Of a stretch of 64,000 nucleotides of DNA, positions 8,920 through 18,097 are shown piece after piece. Within the stretch, counting starts at the first letter, position 1. Every line of letters starts with the position of its first letter. The DNA is from an uncultured Porphyromonadaceae bacterium. GTDB taxonomy: Bacteria > Bacteroidota > Bacteroidia > Bacteroidales > Muribaculaceae. The position numbers and the translations under genes were made by a program. The DNA is taken from NCBI GenBank assembly GCA_900541865.1, contig UQLO01000005.1:1-64000 (forward strand), in the 5' to 3' direction. Below the pieces are notes generated by a model that searched no databases, was not told where the DNA came from, and saw only the letters and a list, made by a program, of their open reading frames with translations.

Positions 8920-10434
8920 TTAGTACGGATTTTGGGTGAGAGTGCCCTGTGCCTTGTCGATTTCGCTCTGCGGAATGGGCAGATACTTCTTGTTGGGGCT
9001 CCAGGTGTTGGTGCGATAGCCGTATTCGTCGGGAACGAGCACGCTGGCTGCCTTGTCGGTGCGGATGAGGTCCCAATAGCGCTTGCCTTCGCCTACGAAC
9101 TCAAGCTGACGCTCGGCCAGGATGTTGTCGACGGTGGGTTCAACTTCGGTGACCAGACCGGCGCGGCGGCGAACCCGGGTGATATAGCCCTTGGCCTCTG
9201 AGGTGCTGCCGCCGGTGGCGACCAGAAGCTCGGCGGCATTGAGCAGAGCCTCGGAGTAGCGGTAGATGCGCCAGTTGTTGTTGTAGTTAAGCTCGCCCGA
9301 AGCCTTCTGGCCGGCATTGCCGCCTGCCTTGGCAGTATACTTCTCCAGGAAGAAGCCGAAGTCCTGGTAGCGCTTGTTGTACTCAACGCCCGTGGCCGCT
9401 GCGTTCCAGCAGGTAGCGTCGCGGCGGGTGTCGTTGTTGGCATAGCGGTTGTAGGTCTCAAGACGAACGGGAGCGAAGCCCCAGCCGGCCTCATGGCCTT
9501 CAACACCGCTGGGCCAGTTGTTGGGCGATACCAGAGTGGGAAGCACAGTGCCGCCGGCGGCAAGAGGATTGCCCCAGTCGCGGATGGCGTTTTCGGAGAT
9601 ATAGTTTATTTCCCAGATAGACTCCGAGCTCCATTCGCCCTCTTCGGTGAAGATGGTGGTGTAGTCGGGCACCAGTTCGTACTGCGGGGAAGCGATGATT
9701 TCCTTCATGTAGTTCAGCGCGGTGGCATAGCGGGCAGTGTCGCGCTGGTACATAACGATTTCGGCGTAGAGCATGTAGGCCATGGCGGTTGTGACGCGGC
9801 CGGCTTCGGCGTCGGAAGCGCGGAAGTCGAGGGCGTTGAGTGCGATGGCAGCCTCAATGTCGGCAATCATCTTGCCGTAGAGCTCGTCGGCGGTGATCTG
9901 AGCGGCGATGTAGGGCTCGGTGAGGTTCACTTCGTAGTAGGGCACGTTGCCGTAGAATTTCCACAGCCAGTTGGCGTAGAAAGCGCGTAGCACTCGCACC
10001 TGGGCCGTCCAACGGTTGAGCTGCTCGGGAGTAGCGTCTTCAATACCGCGTTCGATGGCTTCGAGGACGTCGTTGCAGCGCTTAACGCCGCTGAAAGCCT
10101 CTACCCAGAGGGAGGTGACCACCTTGAGCGGAGTGGCCGAGTAGTTTGCCATCAGGTGCCAGTTCTGGTTGTCGGTGGCGTTGTTGCCGCCCACCCAGAG
10201 GTCATCGGCCATGATGTCGCTCAGCAGGATGTAGGGAGCGTATTCATCCAGGCCCCAGTCGGTCCACTGCAGAGGGTCGTAGGCTGCCGTGACAGCCTCT
10301 TCGAGGTGCTCGGCGGTGGAGAAGTATTCGTCGGACGGAGTTTGCGTGGGGCTTGTCACGTCCAGGAAGGAGTCGGAGCAGGCGCCGAGGGTGAGTGCAG
10401 CCAGGCCGAGTCCGAGGATATATGCTTTTTTCAT
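8920..10434 (-). CDS. SusD/RagB family glycan-binding outer-membrane lipoprotein
   Basis: 504-aa SusD-like protein that caps the SusC transporter and binds oligosaccharide. The lipoprotein signal ends at LGACSDSFLD; SusD_RagB features include TPSDEYFSTAEHLEEAV at the N-terminus, a TPR-like helical core, and the C-terminal QLEFVGEGKRYWDLIRTD plus YLPIPQSEID signature. Length is normal. It starts 19 bases after the susC stop, the standard susC-susD arrangement. Confidence 0.95.
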   Translation of the reverse strand: MKKAYILGLGLAALTLGACSDSFLDVTSPTQTPSDEYFSTAEHLEEAVTAAYDPLQWTDWGLDEYAPYILLSDIMADDLWVGGNNATDNQNWHLMANYSATPLKVVTSLWVEAFSGVKRCNDVLEAIERGIEDATPEQLNRWTAQVRVLRAFYANWLWKFYGNVPYYEVNLTEPYIAAQITADELYGKMIADIEAAIALNALDFRASDAEAGRVTTAMAYMLYAEIVMYQRDTARYATALNYMKEIIASPQYELVPDYTTIFTEEGEWSSESIWEINYISENAIRDWGNPLAAGGTVLPTLVSPNNWPSGVEGHEAGWGFAPVRLETYNRYANNDTRRDATCWNAAATGVEYNKRYQDFGFFLEKYTAKAGGNAGQKASGELNYNNNWRIYRYSEALLNAAELLVATGGSTSEAKGYITRVRRRAGLVTEVEPTVDNILAERQLEFVGEGKRYWDLIRTDKAASVLVPDEYGYRTNTWSPNKKYLPIPQSEIDKAQGTLTQNPY

Positions 10435-10453
10435 GATTGAGAGTCAGTTGGGA

Positions 10454-13400
10454 TTAGAAAGCGAGGTTGCAGCCGATAGTCCACACGCGGGCCTGGGGAT
10501 ACACGCCGTAGTCGACGCCCAGCGAAGTGCCGCCCGAGGATATTTCGGGGTCGAAGCCGTGGTACTTGGTCCAGGTTTTGAGGTTCTCGGCGGCAACGTA
10601 TACGCGGAACTTGGAGATGGAGACGCGGCGGGTGATGTTCTCCGGCAGGGTGTAGCCCAGCTGGATGTTCTTAAGACGCAGGTAAGAGCCGTCGTGAACG
10701 TAGAGGTCGGAGCTCTGCCAGTTGTAGCCGTCGCCCTGAACGTAGCGCGGAAGGGTGTTGGAAGTTCCTTCGCCGGTCCAGCGGTTGAGCATATAGGAGG
10801 GGAGGTTGGTGCTCTGAGCGTCGATGCGGCGGGTGGCGTCGAAGATGTCGTTGCCGGCAACGCCCTGGAAGAAGATATAGAAGTCGAAGCCCTTCCAGTT
10901 GGCGCTCAGGTTGATGCCGTACTGCCAGTCGGGCATGCCCTTACCGATTTTGGTGCGGTCGTCCTCGGTGATGGAGCCGCTTCCGTCGACGTCGACGAAT
11001 CGAACGTCGCCGGGCACGAGGGAGGTGCCGTAGCGGGCGTTGTACTCAGCGGCCTCGGCGGCGTTCTGGATAATGCCGTCGGTCTTGTAGCCGTAGAAGT
11101 AGGGGAAAGGCTCGCCGTTCTGAGCGCGCGAGATGGTGCCCACGCCCTGGAAGGAGTCGAGGTTTGCCCAGCCCTGTTCGTTGCCGTAGGAGATGAGCTT
11201 GTTGTGCAGATAGGAAGCGTTTGCACCTACGCGGATGCTGAGGTCGCCGAAGTTCTGGCGATAGCCGAAGTCGAGTTCGACGCCGGAGTTGCGCATCTTG
11301 CCGACGTTGCCCACGGGGATGGATTCGCCGACGTACTGCGGCAGCGAGAGGGTCATCAGCATGCCGTCGGTGTCTTTGATGAAGTAGTCGATGCTCAAGG
11401 TGAACTTGTTGCTCAGGAAGCCCAGGTCGAGGCCTATGTCGGTCTGCTTGGACTCTTCCCACTTCAGGTCGGGGTTGGGGAGCTGGGTGGGCTTGGCGCC
11501 GACCACGATGTGGCCGTCCTTGCCGAATACGTAGTTATTGCCGGAGGCGGCAAGGGCGATGTACTGGAAGTCGCCGATGTTTTCATTACCGTTCTTACCC
11601 CAGGATGCGCGCAGCTTGGCGTTGTTGAGCCAAGGAGCAAGGCTGTGCATGAAGGATTCGTTCATGATGTTCCAACCTGCCGAAACGGAGGGGAAGGTAG
11701 CCCAGTGGTTGTTCGAGCCGAAGCGGCTGGAACCGTCGCGGCGAAGGGTGGCTTGAATCATATAGCGCTCTGCGAAGTTGTAGCTTACGCGGCCGAAGTA
11801 GGAGGCCAGCTTGTTCTTCACCGTGGGAGCGCCGCCGCTGCTCTGGTCGCCGTCGGCGGCAAGACCGGTCGAAGCGTCGATGTAGGGGCGGTTGTAGTTG
11901 ATGATGTTGTTGCGGGCGCCGCTGACGTAGGAACCGCTGCTTTGCTTGGCGGAGGTGCCCAGGATGATGCTGAAGGAGTGGTCGCCGATGGTCTTGTCGT
12001 AGCTCAGAAGGTTTTCGAGCTGCCATACAAGGCCTTCGTTCTTCGAGGAGTATGCGCTGGAGAAGGTCTGACCCTGGCCGTCGCGGAGGTAGTACTTGGG
12101 AGTGTAGCCGTCGTTGCCCCAGAAGGAGAGGTCGGCACCGTAGCTGATGCGGTACTTGATGTTGTCCCAAATCTGAAGTTCACCGATGAAGTTGCCCACG
12201 AATTTGTGGCTGTGGCCCTTTTCGCCGGGGAGAAGGAGGTTGGCGATGGGGTTGCTCATTTCCTGGAAGTTGCCGAAGGCGGTGGGCACCATCACCAGAC
12301 GTCCGTCGGGGCCGTAGGAGGGCACGTACGATGCCTGGCCGCTGAGGTAGCTGAGCTGGGATGCTTCTTCTTGGCTGCCTTTTTCAAGGTAGGGAGTCAG
12401 GATGGGGCTCATGGCAAGCGCCGAACCAAGGGGAGAACCCCAGGTGGAGTTCACCTCGATGCCCTTGCTCTTGATGCGGGCGTAGGAGATGTTGGTGTTG
12501 ACGGTGAATTTGTTCAGGAAGGAGCGTTCTTTCGAATCGTCGAACACGGTGATGCCCAGGTTGCTGCGCATGGTAAGACGCTGATAGTTGGAGCGGTCGA
12601 AGTTGCCGCCTACTATACCGTCCTGAGTGTAGTAACCCAGCGAGAGGAAGTAGTTGACGCGCTCGCTGCCGCCGGTGAGGCTGAACTGGTGGCTCATCAC
12701 CGGAGCGTTGTCGTTGAAGACTTCATCCTGCCAGTCGGTGCCTTCGCCGTAGGAGGCGGGGTCGGCGTAGAGCGGAGCTATGCCGGCGTTGATGGCGCCT
12801 TCGTTCATCATCATGGCGTACTGGGAGGCATTGAGCACGTTGCGTTTCTTGGCCTTGCTCTGCCAGCCGTAGCTGAAGTCATAGCTCAGGCGTGCGCGAC
12901 CCTCGCTGCCCTGACGCGTGGTGACCAGAATAACGCCGTTGGCGGCGCGCGCACCGTAGACAGCGCCCGAAGCGGCATCCTTCAGCACCTCGATGCTCTT
13001 GATGTCGTTGGGGTTGAGGTAGTCAAGGCCGCCTTCGATGGGCATGCCGTCGACGATGTAGAGAGGGTCGGAATTGTTGATGGTACCGATACCACGCACG
13101 CGAACACGCGAAGCGGCGCCGGGCTGGCCCGAAGCCGAAGTTACGGTTACGCCCGATGCAAGGCCCTTGAGGGCATTGTCCATTCGCAGAGGTGCGGTGG
13201 CTTCGAGGTCATCGCCCGTAACTTGCGAAATGGCTGCCGTGACCACGCTCTTCTTCTGCACGCCATAGCCCACGACCACAACTTCGCTAAGAAGATTATT
13301 GTCTTCTTCAAGAACAACGTTCATGGTAGGAGCGGCGGCCAGTGTGCGGCTCACGTATCCTATATAGGAGAAGGTGATCTGTGTGCCGTCGGCTACTCGC

Positions 13401-13600
13401 ATGGTGAATTTGCCGTCGATGTCTGTGGTGACACCGTTTGTTTGTCCTTGTGCCACGACCGATACGCCGATTAGAGGCTCGCCCGTGTTGTCTTTAACCT
13501 CGCCGTTCACTGTGATGTCCGCAAGGGCCGCCGATGTGCCCAGTATGAACATCGCCAGTAAAACCACCAAGGATTTCAGTTCGATTTTAAGGCTTCTCAT
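10454..13600 (-). CDS. SusC/RagA family TonB-dependent outer-membrane transporter
   Basis: 1048-aa TonB-dependent receptor that imports oligosaccharides across the outer membrane using TonB energy. A signal peptide (residues 1-27) is followed by a carboxypeptidase-regulatory-like domain (ITVNGEVKDNTGEPLIGVSV), the SusC TonB-box region VVVVGYGVQKK, the plug (ALKGLASGVTV, IRGIGTINNSDPLYIVDG-like segment) and a 22-strand-type barrel ending in the aromatic residue F (GCNLAF). It heads the locus. No anti-sigma STN domain precedes the regulatory-like domain, so control by an ECF sigma/anti-sigma pair is unlikely; a hybrid two-component or SusR-like regulator elsewhere is expected. Confidence 0.96.
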   Translation of the reverse strand: MRSLKIELKSLVVLLAMFILGTSAALADITVNGEVKDNTGEPLIGVSVVAQGQTNGVTTDIDGKFTMRVADGTQITFSYIGYVSRTLAAAPTMNVVLEEDNNLLSEVVVVGYGVQKKSVVTAAISQVTGDDLEATAPLRMDNALKGLASGVTVTSASGQPGAASRVRVRGIGTINNSDPLYIVDGMPIEGGLDYLNPNDIKSIEVLKDAASGAVYGARAANGVILVTTRQGSEGRARLSYDFSYGWQSKAKKRNVLNASQYAMMMNEGAINAGIAPLYADPASYGEGTDWQDEVFNDNAPVMSHQFSLTGGSERVNYFLSLGYYTQDGIVGGNFDRSNYQRLTMRSNLGITVFDDSKERSFLNKFTVNTNISYARIKSKGIEVNSTWGSPLGSALAMSPILTPYLEKGSQEEASQLSYLSGQASYVPSYGPDGRLVMVPTAFGNFQEMSNPIANLLLPGEKGHSHKFVGNFIGELQIWDNIKYRISYGADLSFWGNDGYTPKYYLRDGQGQTFSSAYSSKNEGLVWQLENLLSYDKTIGDHSFSIILGTSAKQSSGSYVSGARNNIINYNRPYIDASTGLAADGDQSSGGAPTVKNKLASYFGRVSYNFAERYMIQATLRRDGSSRFGSNNHWATFPSVSAGWNIMNESFMHSLAPWLNNAKLRASWGKNGNENIGDFQYIALAASGNNYVFGKDGHIVVGAKPTQLPNPDLKWEESKQTDIGLDLGFLSNKFTLSIDYFIKDTDGMLMTLSLPQYVGESIPVGNVGKMRNSGVELDFGYRQNFGDLSIRVGANASYLHNKLISYGNEQGWANLDSFQGVGTISRAQNGEPFPYFYGYKTDGIIQNAAEAAEYNARYGTSLVPGDVRFVDVDGSGSITEDDRTKIGKGMPDWQYGINLSANWKGFDFYIFFQGVAGNDIFDATRRIDAQSTNLPSYMLNRWTGEGTSNTLPRYVQGDGYNWQSSDLYVHDGSYLRLKNIQLGYTLPENITRRVSISKFRVYVAAENLKTWTKYHGFDPEISSGGTSLGVDYGVYPQARVWTIGCNLAF

Positions 13601-13641
13601 TACTTTTGGTTAAATAGGTATTAGGGTTTGAATTCTGGTTG

Positions 13642-13673
13642 CAAAGTTAAAAAGCATAAATTGGGGCTGCAAT
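13642..13673 (-). promoter_or_regulatory. Putative promoter of the glucan utilisation locus
   Basis: On the minus strand a perfect Bacteroidetes -7 box, TAACTTTG (13642-13649), lies 42 bases before the susC start codon, with a weak ATTG about 20 bp upstream as the -33 element. No other promoter-like site was seen between the terminator at 13703-13733 and susC. Confidence 0.55.
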
Positions 13674-13702
13674 ATCCGGTAAACTCATAAAGTAAGTATG
13701 CT

Positions 13703-13733
13703 AAAAAGCCAAAGCGCCCAAAATGAGCGCTTT
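13703..13733 (-). terminator. Terminator after the TPM-domain gene
   Basis: On the minus strand a hairpin with arms aaagcgc/gcgcttt (13711-13717 and 13727-13733) is followed by GGCTTTTTAG. It lies about 80 bases past the stop of the TPM-domain gene and before the susC promoter. Confidence 0.55.
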
Positions 13734-13811
13734 GCCGAAAAATATGGTAAATAAAAAGTAAGTTTTCGGAAGGTTTTCGGAAAGGTCGACGACCCTTCTA
13801 TCGGCGACTTT

Positions 13812-15101
13812 TTACCAACCGCCGGTTGCTCCGCCGCCTCCGGTGCTACCGCCGCCGAAGCCACCGCCGCCGAAGCCCCCGCCGAAGCCACCGCCGCCGA
13901 AGCCTCCGCCGCGCCGCGAACCCATGGCAGCCCCGAGCACGGCGCCGGCAACGAGGGCGCTGTCGTCGACTTTGCGCGGCAGACGGTAGTTTTCGTCGTG
14001 GTCGTAGCCGCATGCCCGGCAGTGGTACTGGCGCACGCCGAGTCCTTCCTGACGGGTGGTCGGCTGGCGAAGCACGCGGCTGGTGCGCAGACTGTAGGCG
14101 CGCACTCCGCAGCGCGGGCACGGCGAATAGGCCGACGAATTGTCGACGTAGGCCTCGACGGCGGTTTCGCCGCACTTGGGGCAGAGCCAAACGTCGTAGT
14201 CGACCGAGCCGAGCTGTTCCTCGAGGTCCTGGCCCGGGTTGAGGTAGTTGTTGTCGGTGGCTTCATCGAGCTTCTTCATTCTGGCGCCGCAACGGCTGCA
14301 GACGCGCGGGGTGTTGCGCCAGCGCTGCAGGAGTATCACCAGGGGCAACGAGGCTATCAGCGGTATGCCCAGCCCCAGGAAGGTGCAGGCGAGGAATACG
14401 GGGCGGTAGCGCACCATCGAGACGTAGCGTTCGTGGCGGTCCTTGCCGCGAGTCTCCACCAGCATGGCCACCAGCCAGAGCAGCAGGCCGCCTGCCACGC
14501 AGCAGGCGAAAATGAGGTACATATGAAAAATGTCGGCGTCGTCCGACTGATGCGTGGCGTTGTAGTCGGCCTCGCGGCTGAGTATTTCGGGCGTGTTGTC
14601 AGGGTCGGTGAGGATGGAGCATATGGCCTGCACAGCGTCGGTGGTGCCGGCGTCGTAGTTGCCCTCGCGGAATTCGGGAGCCATCACCTCGCGGATTATG
14701 CGGCCGCAGGTGATATCGGGCAGTACTCCTTCCAGACCATAGCCCGGACGTATGGTGACCTTGCGGAGGTCTTTGACGATGAGTATGAGCAGGCCGTTGT
14801 CGCGGTCGTCCTTGCCAAGCTGCCATAGTTCGAAAAGCTCGGTGGCGAAGCGGTCGGGATCGTCGCCCTCGATATTGTCGACGGCAACGACTACGGCCTC
14901 GGCCGTAGTGGCGTGGCGCAGCGAACGCAGCGAGCGGTTCAGCGAAGCAACCGTCGCCGAGGAGAGTATGCCGTCGGGATTGCTGACATACTGTGTGGAG
15001 TCCGAAGCCTGCACGTTGGGCACTTCGGAGGGGGTATATGTGCCGGCGGCCATGCTCAGCATGGTGCCCAACAGCATAAGGAAGGTGAAATATATCTTCA
15101 T
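13812..15101 (-). CDS. TPM-domain membrane protein with zinc ribbons and Gly-rich tail
   Basis: 429-aa protein. A signal peptide (residues 1-19) is followed by a TPM domain (about 25-165; VSNPDGILS, AVDNIEGDDP, LWQLGKDDRDNGLLILIV, RPGYGLEGVLPD) as in YgcG/Psb32-type proteins. Two transmembrane helices follow (ACCVAGGLLLWLVAMLV and FLGLGIPLIASLPLVIL). Four CxxC pairs come next (CSRC, CPKC, CPRC, CRAC), pairing as zinc ribbons, and the tail is GGGFGGGG repeats ending GGW, typical of the family. TPM proteins have roles in photosystem repair in plants, but the bacterial role is unclear. It is separated by only three bases from the upstream DUF389 gene, so the two are probably coupled. Confidence 0.82.
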   Translation of the reverse strand: MKIYFTFLMLLGTMLSMAAGTYTPSEVPNVQASDSTQYVSNPDGILSSATVASLNRSLRSLRHATTAEAVVVAVDNIEGDDPDRFATELFELWQLGKDDRDNGLLILIVKDLRKVTIRPGYGLEGVLPDITCGRIIREVMAPEFREGNYDAGTTDAVQAICSILTDPDNTPEILSREADYNATHQSDDADIFHMYLIFACCVAGGLLLWLVAMLVETRGKDRHERYVSMVRYRPVFLACTFLGLGIPLIASLPLVILLQRWRNTPRVCSRCGARMKKLDEATDNNYLNPGQDLEEQLGSVDYDVWLCPKCGETAVEAYVDNSSAYSPCPRCGVRAYSLRTSRVLRQPTTRQEGLGVRQYHCRACGYDHDENYRLPRKVDDSALVAGAVLGAAMGSRRGGGFGGGGFGGGFGGGGFGGGSTGGGGATGGW

Positions 15102-15104
15102 AAA

Positions 15105-16460
15105 CTACTTAACTTCAACAATCTGCACGTTGGTCAGGTGGAGACGAGCCTCAATATACTCCGCAAGCCGCCGCCGTTCCTGCTCGCTAATATGGTGCCT
15201 GGTGTGGATGAGGGCGTAATTGACGGTGTCGATACGGGCGGTGTCGGCCGGATGGGCCACCAGCGTGGTGGTGATGGCCAGTCGCTGCACATTCGGGAAC
15301 ACCACGTGAACTTCGGGCGCCACTTCCGGCGCCGCCGTGGCGTTTGTGCGGTCGGCGCTCAGCAGAGCCGAGAGTGAGTCGACCTGCTGCTGCTTTCGGG
15401 CTATGGTAGCCTGCGCCAGGGAATAGACGTCGGCCAGCGTAGGCGCCATGGTCTGCCCGGAGTCCTCCTCGCCGCCTTGATAGATGACAAGGCGCGTGTC
15501 GGCAAGCCCGTAGTACTGCAGGCGCGAGGACAGCGCCAGCCTCAGCGAGTCGGCCGGCTGCGGACGTCCGATCAGCGTGAGGGTGAGGGTACGCCGGCCG
15601 TTGGTGTCCGAAATCTTGTGGGTGAGCACCTGAGTGCCGTCGAAATTGCACTCGCGGCTCACGAACTCGTCGGCCCGCATATTGTATTTGTTCTGCTGGA
15701 GCATGCGGTAGGTTAGATAGATACTTGGCAGCATAGTAAGAATGGCCAAAGTGTAGACCACCGTCCGAATGCGGCGTGCGCGGGCCGGATCGGCCGAAGG
15801 GCGCGCGCGGTATTTCATCAGCTTCACCCCGATGAAGGTGGCGAAGGCAATGTAGATGGAGTTGATGATGAAAAGATAGGAAGCACCAAGGAAATAGTGC
15901 ATCTGCCAGGTTGCCAAGCCGTAGCCCGCTGTGCACAGCGGCGGCATAAGAGCCGTTGCTATGGCCACGCCGGGAATAACATTGCCCTTGTTGGTGCTAC
16001 CCAGAGCGATGATGCCGGCACCACCGCCGAAGAAACCGATGAGAACGTCGTAGATAGTCGGCGAGGTGCGCGCCAGAAGCTCGCTGTGCTGCTCGTTGAC
16101 GGGCGATATGAGGAAGTAGAGCGTGGCCGTAATGACAGAGAAGCCGGCCGCCATAACCAGATTGCGGACGCAGCGCGTAATAAGGTCGAAATCATGGATG
16201 CCCACACCGAGACCGAGGCCGATGATAGGTCCCATAAGCGGCGAAACGAGCATGGCGCCTATTATCACAGCCGTTGAGTTGGTGTTAAGACCCAGAGAGG
16301 CTATGAAAATGGCTAAAATGAGGATGAGAATGTTGGTGCCGCGGAAGGACACGCCGTCGCGGATGTTCTGCTCCGCCTCATCCTGGCTCACAAGCTGGCC
16401 GGACAAGGAGAAATAGTTCAGAAAAAATTCGCTCAGGCGCGTTGCAACGTTCTGTTTCAA
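15105..16460 (-). CDS. DUF389 family integral membrane protein
   Basis: 451-aa membrane protein of the DUF389/TIGR00341 type. Six or so hydrophobic segments lie between residues 40 and 260, with the family signatures STAVIIGAMLVSPLMGPI and IPGVAIATALMPPLCTAGYG. The C-terminal 190 residues are soluble with a coiled-coil-like stretch (ATIARKQQQVDSLSALL). The molecular function is not known for the family; transport or stress sensing is a guess. It is downstream of a CoA-transferase terminator and directly upstream of the TPM gene. Confidence 0.85.
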   Translation of the reverse strand: MKQNVATRLSEFFLNYFSLSGQLVSQDEAEQNIRDGVSFRGTNILILILAIFIASLGLNTNSTAVIIGAMLVSPLMGPIIGLGLGVGIHDFDLITRCVRNLVMAAGFSVITATLYFLISPVNEQHSELLARTSPTIYDVLIGFFGGGAGIIALGSTNKGNVIPGVAIATALMPPLCTAGYGLATWQMHYFLGASYLFIINSIYIAFATFIGVKLMKYRARPSADPARARRIRTVVYTLAILTMLPSIYLTYRMLQQNKYNMRADEFVSRECNFDGTQVLTHKISDTNGRRTLTLTLIGRPQPADSLRLALSSRLQYYGLADTRLVIYQGGEEDSGQTMAPTLADVYSLAQATIARKQQQVDSLSALLSADRTNATAAPEVAPEVHVVFPNVQRLAITTTLVAHPADTARIDTVNYALIHTRHHISEQERRRLAEYIEARLHLTNVQIVEVK

Positions 16461-16480
16461 GGTGATGAACCGTTTAATAT

Positions 16481-16521
16481 ATAAAGGTTAAGAGCGAAAG
16501 GTTCTCGCTCTTAACCTTTAT
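16481..16521 (-). terminator. Terminator after the CoA-transferase gene
   Basis: A perfect 17-bp inverted repeat (ataaaggttaagagcga / tcgctcttaacctttat) with a 7-base loop, followed on the minus strand by an AT-rich tail. It sits between the CoA-transferase stop and the DUF389 start. Confidence 0.65.
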
Positions 16522-16544
16522 AACATATGGGTTGATGTGGTGGT

Positions 16545-18026
16545 TCAATATTTTGCGTTTCGCATGTCGCCGGTTTCGTTGAAGGCGTTGTGGAAGGCGA
16601 AAGCGCTGGTCAGGGTGTGGGGAGTCTGCCCCTGGGTACCCAGGCGGAGGTAGTCGCGCAGCAGCTCGCGGTACATGGGGTGAGCGCAGTTGTCGATGAT
16701 GCAGTGTGCGCGTTCCACCGGGTCCTTGTGGCGAAGGTCGGCGATACCCTGGTCGGTGACAATCACGTCGACAGAGTGCTCGCTGTGGTCCGGGTGCGCC
16801 ACCATGGGCACGATGTTGCTGATGGCGCCGCCCTTGGTGATGGAGGGGCAGCTGAAGATGCTCACATAGGCATTGCGCGTAAAGTCGCCGGAGCCGCCTA
16901 TGCCGTTCATCATCTTGGTACCCAGCACGTGGGTGGAGTTTACGCTGCCGAAGAGGTCGGCTTCGAGGGCTGTGTTCATGGCGATGACGCCCAGTCGGCG
17001 GATAACCTCGGGGTTGTTGGAAATTTCGGCCGGACGCATCACAATCTTGTCGTGGTAGAACTTGAGGTCGCTGAAGAGTCGCATCTCAGTCTCGTCCGAG
17101 AAGGTCATGGAGCAGGTGGAGGCGAACTTGCACTTGCCCTTTTCGAGCAGTGCCAGAACGGCGTCCTGGATAACTTCGGTGTACATCATGAACTCAGGCA
17201 GCTCTTTGCTCTCGCCAAGGTCGTAGAGCACGGCGTTGGCAACATTGCCCACACCGCTCTGCAGAGGCAGGAACTCCTTGGGCAGACGGCCCGCTTTGTA
17301 TTCGCCCACAAGGAAGCGAACCACATTCGAACCAATCAGCTTGCTCGTTTCGTCGACGGCGGTGAAGGGCTTTACGCCGTCGTAGGAGCTGGTCTTGACG
17401 ATGCCGACAATCTTGGCCGGGTCTACCTTGAGAACCGGGGAGCCTACGCGGTCGTTGGGGGCGTAGATGGGTATTTCGCGGCGGTAAGGCGGGTCGAGGG
17501 GAGTGTAGATGTCGTGCATGCCCAGCAGCGAGGTCGGCAGCTTGTCGTTGAGCTCGATGAAGATGCGCTTGGCCTTGGCGGCATAGGTGGCAACATTGCC
17601 GACGCCGCAGCCCAGTACAACCGTGCCGTCCGGCTCGACGGCGGCGGCTTCGATGATGGCCCAGTCGAACTCGCCGTAGGTGCCGTAGCGCACTTCCTGC
17701 GCCATTTCGGAGAGATGGCGGTCGAAGTAATGGCAATCGTGGGAGTTGATGCGTTTGCGCAGGTCGGGCACGTTCTGATAGGGAGCGCGCATATTGTAGG
17801 CGTTGGCGCGGCTCATAACGCCGTCGACGTGGTCGCTGGTAGAGGCTCCGGTGAACATATTCACTTTGAAGGGACGGCCCGCCTCGTGTTCGCGGGTGGC
17901 CTTCTGAGCGAGTGCTTCTGTAACGGCTTTGGGAGTGCCGGGGGCGGTGAATCCGGACAGACCGATGGTGTCGCCGTTGTTGATCATCTCGGCGGCTTCC
18001 TGGGCGGTTAGGATATTGAATGCCAT
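16545..18026 (-). CDS. Acetyl-CoA hydrolase/transferase family protein (succinate CoA-transferase type)
   Basis: 493-aa class I CoA-transferase of the AarC/Cat1/ScpC group, which moves CoA between succinate and acetyl- or propionyl-CoA. Signatures are GFTAPGTPKAV at the N-terminus, SGVGNVANAVLYDLG, the segment YTEVIQD whose Glu (near residue 285) corresponds by position to the family's catalytic glutamate, and GIGGSGDFTRNAY. Length is normal. In a gut Bacteroidales the likely job is the last CoA exchange in succinate/propionate or acetate production; acetyl versus propionyl specificity cannot be read from the sequence. Confidence 0.88.
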   Translation of the reverse strand: MAFNILTAQEAAEMINNGDTIGLSGFTAPGTPKAVTEALAQKATREHEAGRPFKVNMFTGASTSDHVDGVMSRANAYNMRAPYQNVPDLRKRINSHDCHYFDRHLSEMAQEVRYGTYGEFDWAIIEAAAVEPDGTVVLGCGVGNVATYAAKAKRIFIELNDKLPTSLLGMHDIYTPLDPPYRREIPIYAPNDRVGSPVLKVDPAKIVGIVKTSSYDGVKPFTAVDETSKLIGSNVVRFLVGEYKAGRLPKEFLPLQSGVGNVANAVLYDLGESKELPEFMMYTEVIQDAVLALLEKGKCKFASTCSMTFSDETEMRLFSDLKFYHDKIVMRPAEISNNPEVIRRLGVIAMNTALEADLFGSVNSTHVLGTKMMNGIGGSGDFTRNAYVSIFSCPSITKGGAISNIVPMVAHPDHSEHSVDVIVTDQGIADLRHKDPVERAHCIIDNCAHPMYRELLRDYLRLGTQGQTPHTLTSAFAFHNAFNETGDMRNAKY

Positions 18027-18097
18027 GATATGTTAGATATAGATTTTAAGTTTTTTGTTGTCGATCGATTTTTGCGTGATGAAGAAAATATGCCTGC

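Noticed and set aside
10289..13474. Very long open frame on the plus strand opposite susC
   Set aside because: It mirrors the codon pattern of susC, has no domain or start context, and is Val/Gly/Ala-rich as expected for an antisense frame in GC-rich DNA.
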